Notes: generated from the letters alone by a model not told the origin. Numbered from the stretch's first letter, positions 1 through 5,661 are shown. The stretch: 10,907 bases of DNA from UMGS1851 sp900555605 (GCA_902472555.1 CABROF010000088.1:1-10907); one strand, 5' to 3'. Numbers and translations: made by a program.

Positions 1-53
1 GACAATTCACGGCAGGCACAATCGTCGTAACACCGCTTGTGGGAAATTCTTTT

Positions 54-129
54 GGGCTGTTAGCTCAGCTGGTAGAGCATCTGCTTGACGTGCAGAGGGT
101 CAGGGATTCGAGTTCCTTACAGCCCACCA
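54..129 (+). tRNA. tRNA-Val (anticodon GAC), CCA encoded
   Basis: This is a complete cloverleaf of 76 nt. The acceptor stem GGGCTGT (54-60) pairs with ACAGCCC (119-125), followed by discriminator A and an encoded CCA (127-129). The D-arm holds TTAGCTCAGCTGGTAGAGC. The anticodon stem TCTGC/GCAGA encloses the loop TTGACGT, giving anticodon GAC, which reads valine codons GTC and GTT. The T-arm has the TTCGAGT loop with a five-pair stem that includes one G-T pair. No further tRNA is seen on either side, and bases 1-53 show no recognisable gene. A tRNA beside a region rich in mobile-element debris is a common integration site, but no copy of its 3' end was found elsewhere in the window. Confidence 0.97.
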
Positions 130-145
130 TAAAAAAATTCGTAAA

Positions 146-190
146 ACAAAGGCAATCTCGTAGGCGCGGATTGCCTTTGTTTTTTGTCTT
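146..190 (+). terminator. Rho-independent terminator of tRNA-Val
   Basis: A perfect 12-bp stem, ACAAAGGCAATC (146-157) with GATTGCCTTTGT (169-180), encloses an 11-nt loop. It is followed directly by a T run (TTTTTGT). It lies 16 bases after the tRNA CCA end. Bases 191-357, up to the end of the next gene on the other strand, show nothing else recognisable. Confidence 0.93.
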
Positions 191-357
191 AGCCTGCTGC
201 GCACCCACAATCCGCCCACAAGCCTTTGCGCGCTTGAGAAACACACTCACCAGCTTTGTCCGGAATTGCGGTTTGTGCGTGCAAATGACATGCAGCGGCA
301 TTTTACTTTCCTGTGTCGCATCTCCTGATTGCGCTTTTTCTTTCAGCGCCCTTGATT

Positions 358-1053
358 TCACTCCGCTTGAAACTGCCGTCCCGCCACATGGATGCGGTTT
401 ATAAAAGCATACGTCTCTTCCATGGTCTGGCGGCTCGTTACCTTAATATAATACCTGCCGTCGCCGCCGATCCAATTGATTTTGATTCTCGGCGCCAGGT
501 CTGATTCAGGGTCGATATATACAGATCGCAAGGCCGGGACACTCTTACCTCCAATGGTAATCTCCGTATTTTCTATATTCGGCAAAAACGGACCGTCAAA
601 TCGCTTTTCCGCATAGCTTGCCAGGCCCTGCCCGGCCGCCTCCTGATATTGCTCCTGAAATAAGCAAAATGAAACCGCATAGGTTTGCGTATCAGAAGCG
701 TAACTGTATATGACGCAAATATCCTCAAACGGCATTTCCGGTCCTAAAGAAATTCTTGTTAAGGAAAAGCCGTCTATCGGTTCCATATACGGCAGATACC
801 CGAGGGCTAAAAAACGCTGAATGATCTGCGTATATTTTTCCTGCTCCTCCCTCCTGTAAGCCTGAACGGTATTTTCTTCAATAAACCGATAGGCCTCGTC
901 AATTGTACCGAAGGGAATTGCTTGCGCCGGCGGCGTAGTAAACCGATCCCCCTCTGCGGTTTCCCGGGGCAAGTCCGCCGTATCCCCACTGCCGCAGGAG
1001 GCAAAAGAGAGCGTACAGCAAAGCATGAGCAGCATAATGAATGTCCTTTTCAT
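358..1053 (-). CDS. Putative lipoprotein, unknown function (231 aa)
   Basis: I do not recognise this family. The N-terminus is a lipoprotein signal: Lys-Arg, a hydrophobic stretch MLLMLCCTLSF, then the lipobox FASC, which predicts lipid attachment at Cys20 and anchoring on the outer face of the membrane. The mature part is soluble, with no further membrane segment, and appears to alternate short helices and strands. It contains an aromatic-rich middle (YSYASDTQTYAV) and a C-terminal segment with WIGGDGRYYIKV. The start is supported by a strong ribosome binding site, AAGGAGGA (minus strand, about 1061-1069), a few bases upstream. The gene stands alone: 236 bases separate it from the next upstream gene on the same strand. 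I see no convincing similarity to the other two lipoproteins here beyond the export signal. A substrate-binding or surface-sensing role is possible but unsupported. Confidence 0.85.
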   Translation of the reverse strand: MKRTFIMLLMLCCTLSFASCGSGDTADLPRETAEGDRFTTPPAQAIPFGTIDEAYRFIEENTVQAYRREEQEKYTQIIQRFLALGYLPYMEPIDGFSLTRISLGPEMPFEDICVIYSYASDTQTYAVSFCLFQEQYQEAAGQGLASYAEKRFDGPFLPNIENTEITIGGKSVPALRSVYIDPESDLAPRIKINWIGGDGRYYIKVTSRQTMEETYAFINRIHVAGRQFQAE

Positions 1054-1226
1054 AAATCATTCCTCCTTATGCTCCGAATCAGGGATATGCCGCTGGGGAA
1101 CGCTCCAAACCTTCATATCTAAAGCGTGCGGTTCATACTTTCATCGTGTGATTCGTCTGGATTTTTAACCAATGCTTTCTTTCATATAGCCATGCTCTTT
1201 ATTCATGTTTATTGTACTTACCGCAG

Positions 1227-1255
1227 ACGATAAAATGTTATAAGTCTTTTATCGT
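1227..1255. repeat. Inverted repeat between two lipoprotein genes
   Basis: ACGATAAAA (1227-1235) is repeated in perfect inverted form as TTTTATCGT (1247-1255), separated by 11 bases. It lies just after the end of the 1290-2231 gene and 174 bases before the 358-1053 gene. The stem is AT-rich and no T run follows on either strand, so it is a poor intrinsic terminator. It could be a binding site for a dimeric regulator of the downstream lipoprotein or a weak transcript end. No clear promoter hexamers were found beside it. Confidence 0.35.
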
Positions 1256-1289
1256 AGAATTGTTAAACGCTGCTGAACGGCAATGCATT

Positions 1290-2231
1290 TCAATCAAAGA
1301 TCGTTGCTATCATGATACCGGTTCTGATATCAAGGTGGTCCTCCGGATTGGAATAAAAAACATCAACCGCAAGCCTTGTTTTTAAAACAAGCTTTCCGTC
1401 TAACATATAAAGCTTCTGTTTGCCTATAATCTCATGAGATACTGATTTGACACCGCTTCTTAAAAATACTGCATCCACCTTTGACGAAATTGCAGCCTCA
1501 CATTGATCCTCTTGGATGCGGAATCCCCGATAGGCGTCAAATGCACCAATGTCACCTCTCTGAAAACCTGTAATATCGCCCTTTGAGTCATATTCTACCG
1601 CACAAAAATCAGTAGTTTCAATCCCATCTACGGTTTTTACAAAATACATCCTATAGATTGTCACACTTGCCTCCTCAGCCGTACGCGTAATCGGGTCCTC
1701 TTCCACCAAAATATAATCTGATGTCCGAATATATTCTGATGCAAGAGCCAGTGCTTTTTTCTTGACCTCCGCCAATGCCGTCTCGTCTAAATCCGGCCGA
1801 TATGGCTGCTTCCGGGAATAGTCTCCGCACAGCAAAGTAATGCTGGCCAGTGTTAAATCATCTGTAAAAACAGAAAAGATTGTTCCGTTGTCGCATTCGT
1901 AAAAATGCTTCTCAGAGGTCACAAGCTCTGTATTTCCGGTAAATGTGTATTTACCGGTATATTCCTTTGTATCAAATTTAACCGTTAATTCAGAAGGCGC
2001 CGCATCCGACGGATAGTATTTACTTGAAAAAGTATACTCATATTCTGTTTCAATTCCAAAGCCGTCGTTCCCGACGTCCACAACCAGACAGGTATAGCGT
2101 GCGTCCGGCTTCGAATCATCAGGCATAACAGCGCCTTGTTCCTTATAGCAGGAACATAGTGACAAAATTCCTCCAAGGCCTAATAAAATTGATAAAAACC
2201 GGCGTACACTTGTGACCTTTTCTTTCAACAT
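1290..2231 (-). CDS. Putative lipoprotein, partner of a secreted caspase-like gene (313 aa)
   Basis: Exported lipoprotein of unknown function. An upstream in-frame ATG exists at 2273, but the start at 2231 is preferred: it is preceded by GAGAGGAAC at ribosome-binding distance and begins a normal signal (MLKEKVTSVRRF, then a hydrophobic core and lipobox LCSC). The mature protein is soluble. Its layout resembles the 6670-7524 lipoprotein: a strand-rich segment with Y-x-G-x-Y (here EYTGKY), then a helical Glu/Lys/Ala segment (AEVKKKALALASEY), then strands that include an acidic YDSKGD turn. I take this as distant paralogy, not proven. It begins 46 bases after the end of the broken secreted-protein gene at 2278-2971 and was probably cotranscribed with it, mirroring the intact pair at the right end of the window. 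It appears intact although its partner is ruined. Confidence 0.82.
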   Translation of the reverse strand: MLKEKVTSVRRFLSILLGLGGILSLCSCYKEQGAVMPDDSKPDARYTCLVVDVGNDGFGIETEYEYTFSSKYYPSDAAPSELTVKFDTKEYTGKYTFTGNTELVTSEKHFYECDNGTIFSVFTDDLTLASITLLCGDYSRKQPYRPDLDETALAEVKKKALALASEYIRTSDYILVEEDPITRTAEEASVTIYRMYFVKTVDGIETTDFCAVEYDSKGDITGFQRGDIGAFDAYRGFRIQEDQCEAAISSKVDAVFLRSGVKSVSHEIIGKQKLYMLDGKLVLKTRLAVDVFYSNPEDHLDIRTGIMIATIFD

Positions 2232-2277
2232 TCTGACTGTTCCTCTCGTCTTTATTTTATTCAAGCAATGCAATCCA

Positions 2278-2620
2278 CTAGTTCAGATATATCAGGGGAT
2301 CGTTAAAAACCTTATGACCTCTAACGGTCCAATCTGCCATTTCTATATAAGAAGGATCCTGCGGATTCTGCATTCTATCAATCGCGTCTTGCACAGGAAT
2401 CCCCTGTTGAACCGTCAATGTAAAAAACCTTTCTGCAAATTCATTGCATTCACTAACAAGTGTAATCTCATTAAACCCTATTACATTTTCAGCACCGCTG
2501 CAGATCATTTCTTCAACAATATTGACAGCAGTTCTGTCCTGAATATGAGAATATGTAAAACCGCCAGCTCCTGTATTACAGGTTAATAATAATGCAAACC
2601 GAAGATCATCTAAATTTATA
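2278..2620 (-). pseudogene. C-terminal remnant of a secreted caspase-fold (clan CD/CHAT-like) protein
   Basis: The open frame runs from about 2618 to the stop at 2278. The first ATG (2508) is internal and has no meaningful start context. The translation aligns with the last part of the large protein at 7542-10907: LRFALLLTCNTGAGG corresponds to MDLVLFIGCETAYDGNGG, ENVIGFNEI to TVAVGFSES, and ERFF...GIPVQDAID to KDFY...GYTVQESVD. The Cys of TCNT therefore matches the putative catalytic Cys of the intact relative. The part upstream that would hold the catalytic His is absent. DNA identity to the intact gene is not evident, so this is an old, diverged paralog. At 2621-2625 it meets, out of frame, sequence copied from the N-terminal coding region of the other gene. 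The lipoprotein at 1290-2231 follows directly. Confidence 0.75.
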
Positions 2621-2624
2621 TTCC

Positions 2625-2782
2625 GCCTTCCGCCGGATTCTTCGCCGCGCTTAGGGAAATATCACTCGATACGGTCTTATACGCATTTAAGGCCTGATTC
2701 TCCGCCTGAAAGACGGGGCCTCGCCCGCATACTTGAGAACCGAAGCGCATTCAGTAAGGAGTCCCGTTTCCTTTTCTGCGTC
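2625..2782. repeat. Direct repeat copy 1 (matches 10599-10678 and 10825-10907)
   Basis: Bases 2625-2704 are identical to 10599-10678 (80 bases). Bases 2698-2782 match 10825-10907 except for a GG insertion and two substitutions. Both matches are in the same orientation, and the second continues to the window edge, so its full length on the right is unknown. The two blocks share TTCTCCG at their junction. Confidence 0.95.
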
Positions 2783-2971
2783 TTTCTCCGCAACCGTGTC
2801 ACGGAAGATATCACTCTTTTCTATACCGTTTATCCCTTGCTCCTGCTGCGCATCGAGTTGCGCAGCGCCCTGATCCGCATACGCGGAATCTGCATGCAGC
2901 GCCGGCGCAAAACAGGTACACAGCAGGCAAGCCGCAAAAAGAACAGAAAAAAAACGAAGTCTATTTTTCAT
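2625..2971 (-). pseudogene. N-terminal fragment of a large secreted protein, frameshifted and internally deleted
   Basis: The start at 2971 has the ribosome binding site GAAAGGA upstream. A signal peptide follows (MKNRLRFF, hydrophobic core LFAACLLCTCFAPALHA, with cleavage probably near ADSAYA). The frame is open for 94 codons to 2687. From residue 64 onward the DNA matches the right end of the window (10825-10907) with two substitutions and a 2-base insertion (GG near 2717), which throws the frame. The sequence then jumps, at a shared TTCTCCG, over 153 bases present in the intact gene and continues identically to 10599-10678 until 2625. Conceptually it reads ECASVLKY, then ENQALNAYKTV..., then ENPAEG-like residues before the junction. 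It probably makes at most a short secreted peptide. It suggests what the missing N-terminus of the intact relative may look like, about 63 residues including a signal peptide. Confidence 0.8.
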
Positions 2972-3035
2972 AAGTCCCCATCCTTTCTCAGGGGCAAATC
3001 CGGCGGATTTCAGCGCTGTCCGAATGCCAGGCCTC

Positions 3036-3081
3036 TTTTACCGAAAAATGCGTTTTTTACGTGAAAAATTTTGTTTTTACG
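3036..3081. promoter_or_regulatory. Phased short direct repeats upstream of the secreted-protein remnant
   Basis: TTTTTACG occurs at 3074-3081 and 3054-3061, and a weaker TTTTACC at about 3036-3042, a spacing of 19-20 bases (two helical turns). They lie 65 to 110 bases upstream of the start at 2971. Direct repeats on one helix face can bind response regulators. No flanking promoter hexamers were clear, so this is tentative. Confidence 0.25.
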
Positions 3082-3117
3082 CAGTCGTTTCCGCTTCCGG
3101 GCATATGGTCAAACAGA

Positions 3118-3160
3118 CAAAAAGCGCACAGACAGCCCTTTTAAGCTGCAGTCCGTGCGC
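3118..3160 (-). terminator. Rho-independent terminator (minus strand)
   Basis: Read on the minus strand, GCGCAC (3160-3155) pairs with GTGCGC (3129-3124), with an interrupted inner stem (GAC...GTC and CAGC/GCTG). TTTTTGTC follows immediately. The stop codon of the small gene at 3141-3272 lies inside the hairpin, so this would end that short transcript. Confidence 0.6.
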
Positions 3161-3272
3161 CTGCAAAAATAAATTTCAACGGATCCCTCCGCTGCTTCCG
3201 CAAGATTATATATTGCTGCCTCCATGCGTGATACATGTGCGCAGGCACTTCCCTGATCTGCCTGTATATCAT
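3141..3272 (-). CDS. Predicted small basic protein (43 aa), unknown function
   Basis: This short frame begins at ATG 3272 with AGAAAGGA (3280-3287) seven bases upstream and ends at TAA 3141-3143. The peptide starts MIYRQIREVPAHMYHAWRQQ, is rich in Arg, Lys and Gln, and ends KFIFAGARTAA. It has no signal peptide or obvious membrane helix, and I know of no family for it. The case rests on context: a plausible promoter at 3322-3350, a ribosome binding site at good distance and a terminator that overlaps the stop codon make a self-contained transcript of roughly 200 bases. The alternatives are that the transcript is a small RNA with a chance frame, or that this is the tail of a degraded gene. A stop codon lies in frame a short way upstream of the start, so the frame cannot be much longer. 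Confidence 0.4.
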   Translation of the reverse strand: MIYRQIREVPAHMYHAWRQQYIILRKQRRDPLKFIFAGARTAA

Positions 3273-3321
3273 GATGGGTTCCTTTCTAATGCGTTTGACT
3301 AAACTAAATTATCTTATCTAT

Positions 3322-3350
3322 ATAATATGAAACTTTTTCCATACCTTCAA
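3322..3350 (-). promoter_or_regulatory. Predicted sigma-A type promoter for the small gene
   Basis: On the minus strand, TTGAAG (3350-3345) and TATTAT (3327-3322) are separated by exactly 17 bases. Transcription would start near 3315, about 30 bases before the ribosome binding site of the 43-aa frame. Surrounding DNA is AT-rich, which raises the chance of an accidental match. Confidence 0.4.
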
Positions 3351-3491
3351 CAAATATTTTTTAAGCACCCCTGTATGTTTATAGGTTTACAATACATGTG
3401 TTACAGCGGAAAAGTTTAGTAAGAAGGGAAAAGTATGGTTTTCTACTTTCTTAAATTTTTATCGGCACACCGTTACCCCATCTTTTTATGC

Positions 3492-3653
3492 TCACCGAAT
3501 GGTATGCTTTTTTGCGGTAAGCGAGAGGGAAAAACAGAACCAATTCCCAAAAAGAAAGGCGAGAGTGGGGGGGATCCCCCGATCGCTTTTCATGGTTCCG
3601 TGGGCTTGTAGCGTGCTGTTTTTCTGTACTTCCTCTGTAAAGTCCAGCTCCAT
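3492..3653 (-). pseudogene. Short frame after the helicase remnant, probable gene fragment (53 aa)
   Basis: The start ATG at 3653 is preceded by AGAGAGGGG at ribosome-binding distance and lies 18 bases after the stop of the DnaB-like remnant, so it was probably the next gene of the same operon. The first residues MELDFTEEVQKNSTLQ look like the beginning of a normal soluble protein. After about residue 25 the sequence turns into an unlikely hydrophobic and aromatic tail (LAFLFGNWFCFSLSL) and stops, suggesting that the start of a gene was joined to unrelated DNA. A 12-base palindrome GGGGGATCCCCC (3569-3580) sits near the change. I cannot name the gene. In mobile elements a primase or other replication gene often follows such a helicase, but that is only a guess. 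Confidence 0.3.
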
Positions 3654-3671
3654 ATTACAGTCCCCTCTCTA

Positions 3672-4010
3672 TTACATTTCCTTAAAGTAGTTAAACATAG
3701 GATCGTAGTTAAAAGCTATCTTATCCCCTGTTCTACCTTTTCAGTTCTTGAGTATTACAAGCTCTATCTCGCTAATATAAATGTGGTCGTCATACTTGCT
3801 ATATCTCTCTACAGCCTCTTATATAAGCGTTCTCTCTATGAGGTTATAGTCTAAATAGCGGGTACCTGTGGTTATTCCTCTGGCGGTATTAGGGTTTCTA
3901 ATATCCCCGCCACTCTCTAAAACGCTCTGGAGCGTAAGCCTACTTATACTCTTTGCCATGATTTCCGCTCTTGCCATTTCCAGAAGAGAATATAAGTACA
4001 TCTCCCCCAA
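3672..4010 (-). pseudogene. DnaB-type replicative helicase remnant of a mobile element
   Basis: One frame runs through the whole stretch with two nonsense codons: TAA at 3822-3824 and TGA near 3739-3741. The first part, LYSLLEMARAEIMAKSISR, resembles the SLEM motif region of DnaB-family helicases, and it continues through GGDIRNPNTARGITTG and ERYSKYDDHIYIS. The frame then runs straight into EIELVILKN and GRTGDKIAFNYDPMFNYF, which resembles the extreme C-terminal segment of such helicases (L-x-KNRxGxTG). The ATPase Walker B and sensor region between them is missing, and so are the N-terminal domain and Walker A. The gene has therefore lost both ends of its catalytic core plus an internal segment, in frame. 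Helicases of this type belong to conjugative elements and prophages of Clostridia, so this marks an old integrated element. The IS3 element lies directly upstream and may have cut the gene. Confidence 0.65.
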
Positions 4011-4108
4011 CTTGGGCTATCTGGCCGGTTATCTGGTGTTGTGGTCAAGCATGATTGTAACACTTAAGGCTAAAAAACATCTTTTTCTGTGGACTGCAGC
4101 ATTGCATG

Positions 4109-4892
4109 TTATGATGCAGTCCTTGCCTGATATGGAGTTTTATATCCGTTATCGCTGTGAGAACGAACATGGTTGTACGTCACATACGCAAATTCCTCTA
4201 CGGCCTGATAAAGGGTTTCCTCTGCTTCAAATGTATATAAGTCTGTGCATTCGCTCTTCAGCGTATTGAAATAACGCTTTATTGGTGCATTATCATACGG
4301 ATCCCCGGCTTTGCTCATGCTTTGGGTGACATGGACGGATTCGCAGTATTCTACAAATGCTTTGGACGTATACTGTGATCCTTGGTCGCTGTGCAGAATG
4401 AAATCACCTTTTATGGAAGGCTGTGATTCCAACGCTTTTTTAGCGTCCGGACTGCAGGACCGTTAGTGATATGGCGGTCCGTAATGCCGGCAGCCACACT
4501 GCGGTCATGCGGATCGATGATTGTGTAGTTGTAGCGTACTTCATCGCCTTTTTAAAACAGATAGGTGAAGTCCGTGCACTATTTCTGATTGACGGTGTCT
4601 GCATGAAATTCTTGATTTCATTTATTTTCAAAGACTTTATGGGGCTACCGCGCTCATATCCCGGTTTTTTCGGTCGGACAATAGATTTCAGCCCCAACTC
4701 TGCATTCATATATTTATGAACAGTTGGAGGGCTGTAACAGAATCCTTTCCGTCAAAGATATACCTGCAGGGTCCTGTAACCGTCCACTCCGTTGTGGGCA
4801 TGATAGATTTCGCTGATCTGTTCCTGCACTTTTGCCTTATAGGCATAATCATCTCCATCCTTTCGCAATTTTGAAATTTGTTCTTTCCGGTT
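4109..4892 (-). pseudogene. IS3-family transposase orfB (DDE integrase core), inactivated
   Basis: The DDE transposase reads in three frames. Recognisable blocks are, in order: NRKEQISKL, EIYHAHNGVDGYRTLQVYL, MNAELGLKSIVRPKKPGYE, FENK, CTDFTYLF, YTIIDPHDRSVAAGITDR, HSDQGSQYTS and a complete C-terminus with EFAYVTYNHVR and TPYQARTAS. Damage includes TGA at 4752-4754, a one-base loss near 4641, TGA at 4618-4620, TAG at 4579-4581 (replacing the Trp of the usual WCTDFTYLF), TAA at 4552-4554, and another one-base loss in the T run at 4436-4441. The catalytic Glu that should lie 35 residues after the second Asp is Lys (APIKRYF, codon 4277-4279). The N-terminal part of orfB, next to orfA, is missing and replaced by palindromic sequence at 4873-4943. 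The longest undamaged stretch, 107 residues from 4432, could be mistaken for a real gene. Confidence 0.9.
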
Positions 4893-4917
4893 ATCTGAAC
4901 CGGAAAGAACAAATTTC
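4873..4917. repeat. Perfect 20-bp palindrome with 5-base loop
   Basis: GAAATTTGTTCTTTCCGGTT (4873-4892) is followed by ATCTG and then its exact reverse complement (4898-4917). One arm codes for NRKEQISK of the transposase and is therefore original sequence. The other arm is an inverted copy of it. Such a perfect stem is expected to extrude or to stall replication, and it points to a recent template-switch event. Confidence 0.95.
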
Positions 4918-4918
4918 T

Positions 4919-4943
4919 GCGTGAAAAATCTTATTTTTCACGC
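4919..4943. repeat. Perfect 11-bp palindrome with 3-base loop
   Basis: GCGTGAAAAAT (4919-4929), loop CTT, then ATTTTTCACGC (4933-4943). It starts one base after the 20-bp palindrome ends. Together they fill the place where the start of orfB should be. It resembles a terminator stem but no T run follows on either strand. Confidence 0.92.
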
Positions 4944-4992
4944 TATCCGCCTTCCGGTGCTTCCGGTAGCTGTTCCATAAATCGATAAGCCT

Positions 4993-5277
4993 CTAATTGA
5001 TTTCCTTCGCGAAGAAGGCCGCTGCTTTTTTTAGAAAGAGATTTTCCTTTTTTGCTTCTTCACGCTCTTTTCGAAGACAAAGGTTCTCCTTCATCAAATC
5101 ATATTCTTCCTTAGATTCTGGGCTTGTAAGACATTCTTCACGTAACTCACTGCACCACTTGCTGATACTGGCTTTTAATACGCCATATTCAGCGGTGATG
5201 CTTTTGTAAGTGCGTCCCTCTTCTTTGTGTAGACGGACAATCTTCTTTTTAAACTCTGATGCATAACTTTGTGGCAT
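4993..5277 (-). CDS. IS3-family transposase orfA (helix-turn-helix protein, 94 aa)
   Basis: Small DNA-binding subunit of an IS3-type transposase, which normally binds the element's ends and is fused to orfB by a -1 frameshift. It opens with MPQSYASEFKKKIVRLHKEE, followed by the helix-turn-helix segment TYKSITAEYGVLKASISKWC. A Leu/Glu-rich coiled coil then runs from about residue 55 to the end (YDLMKENLCLRKEREEAKKE, NLFLKKAAAFF), as in the leucine zipper of the family. Length is normal for an orfA. The ribosome binding site AAGAGG lies upstream, and a -10-like TATAAT is at 5308-5313 (minus strand). A -1 shift near the end would read on as NQLEAYRFMEQL and stop shortly after, so no fusion transposase can be made. 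The protein itself could still be expressed and might bind related IS ends, repressing them. Confidence 0.88.
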   Translation of the reverse strand: MPQSYASEFKKKIVRLHKEEGRTYKSITAEYGVLKASISKWCSELREECLTSPESKEEYDLMKENLCLRKEREEAKKENLFLKKAAAFFAKEIN

Positions 5278-5655
5278 TACTGATAACCTCTTTTCTTGAT
5301 AAATTTGATTATATCTTATTCGCCACTCCTGTTACTGCTTTATTATACACAGCAAAAAGAGCGCAGACTCAGTACCGGAGGTCCCTATCCACTCTAAGGC
5401 AAGGAATTTGCTGAAACATGGGTTGCATTTCACTTCTCTTGTTGCATTTACTTTTCCACTGTTGCATTTTAAATTTCAAGTAACCTTTTTCATAGTTTAA
5501 CACAATCGCAATCATTAAACTTAAATTAGCGTAGCCTATAAAGAAATCTACCAGCAAGCATTGCCTTTTGGGCACACCCTTGTTTTTACATATTTTTTTG
5601 CCGCATAAAACAGGGGAGTGGATGCAAAAATATTTTTAGAAAATAGCGAATATGC
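5278..5655. other. Non-coding stretch between the IS3 element and the DUF4160 module
   Basis: No believable gene lies here. A 68-codon minus-strand frame at 5369-5575 has a repetitive composition caused by the short repeats at 5422-5469 and no good ribosome binding site. The stretch holds the promoter side of the IS3 orfA (5278-5345), the three iteron-like repeats, and an AT-rich run leading into the promoter of the next operon. It is probably the edge of one or more insertions. Confidence 0.6.
5422..5469. repeat. Three iteron-like direct repeats of GTTGCATTT
   Basis: GTTGCATTT occurs at 5422-5430, 5441-5449 and 5461-5469, spacing 19 and 20 bases, with unlike bases between. The minus-strand reading is AAATGCAAC. 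Regular spacing by two helical turns suggests a protein-binding array. The ends of IS21-family elements carry internal short repeats of this kind and are one candidate. A plasmid-type origin is another, but no replication initiator gene is present. Confidence 0.55.
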
Positions 5656-5661
5656 TATAAT
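5633..5661 (+). promoter_or_regulatory. Promoter of the DUF4160-DUF2442-XRE operon
   Basis: A consensus -10 TATAAT at 5656-5661 is preceded by TGC, making an extended -10 (TGCTATAAT). The -35 position, 17 bases upstream, holds only the weak TTTTTA (5633-5638). It lies about 30 bases before the DUF4160 start at 5690. Confidence 0.6.

Larger units (their letters stand above)
4109..5277 (-). mobile_element. IS3-family insertion sequence, degenerate
   Basis: orfA (4993-5277) and a degraded orfB (4109-4892) lie in the IS3 order on the minus strand. The limits given are those of the coding parts. The true ends should lie roughly within 4015-4108 and 5300-5350, but I could not find convincing matching terminal inverted repeats or a target duplication, so they may have been lost. 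With orfB destroyed, the element cannot move by itself. Confidence 0.85.

Noticed and set aside
98..129. tRNA 3' end as an attachment site
   Set aside because: No second copy of the tRNA 3' end and no integrase gene was found in the window.
39..404. 121-codon plus-strand frame beginning before the tRNA
   Set aside because: It runs straight through the tRNA-Val and its terminator and overlaps the end of the lipoprotein gene; it is a chance frame.
1057..1116. 19-residue frame just before the 358-1053 lipoprotein, its stop overlapping that gene's ribosome binding site
   Set aside because: It has no convincing ribosome binding site and could be chance; a leader-peptide role is possible but unsupported.
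3153..3180. Similarity to 10361-10388 (CCGTGCG-CTGCAAAA-TAAATT)
   Set aside because: Short and with gaps, and part of it forms the terminator stem at 3118-3160; not enough to claim a third copy of the large gene.
3024..3302. 92-codon plus-strand frame
   Set aside because: No ribosome binding site or recognisable motif; it is antisense to the terminator and the small-gene unit.
3569..3580. Palindrome GGGGGATCCCCC
   Set aside because: Twelve bases of simple G and C runs around GATC; too simple to assign a role beyond a possible rearrangement point.
3868..4269. 133-codon plus-strand frame
   Set aside because: It lies antisense across the helicase remnant and the end of orfB, both of which have recognisable protein sequence.
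5422..5469. Possible CRISPR array
   Set aside because: Repeat units are only 9 bases with 10-11-base gaps, far below CRISPR repeat and spacer lengths, and no cas gene is present.
5369..5575. 68-codon minus-strand frame
   Set aside because: Its apparent peptide repeat (KMQQ, KCNK, EMQP) is produced by the DNA repeats GTTGCATTT and it has no good start signal.
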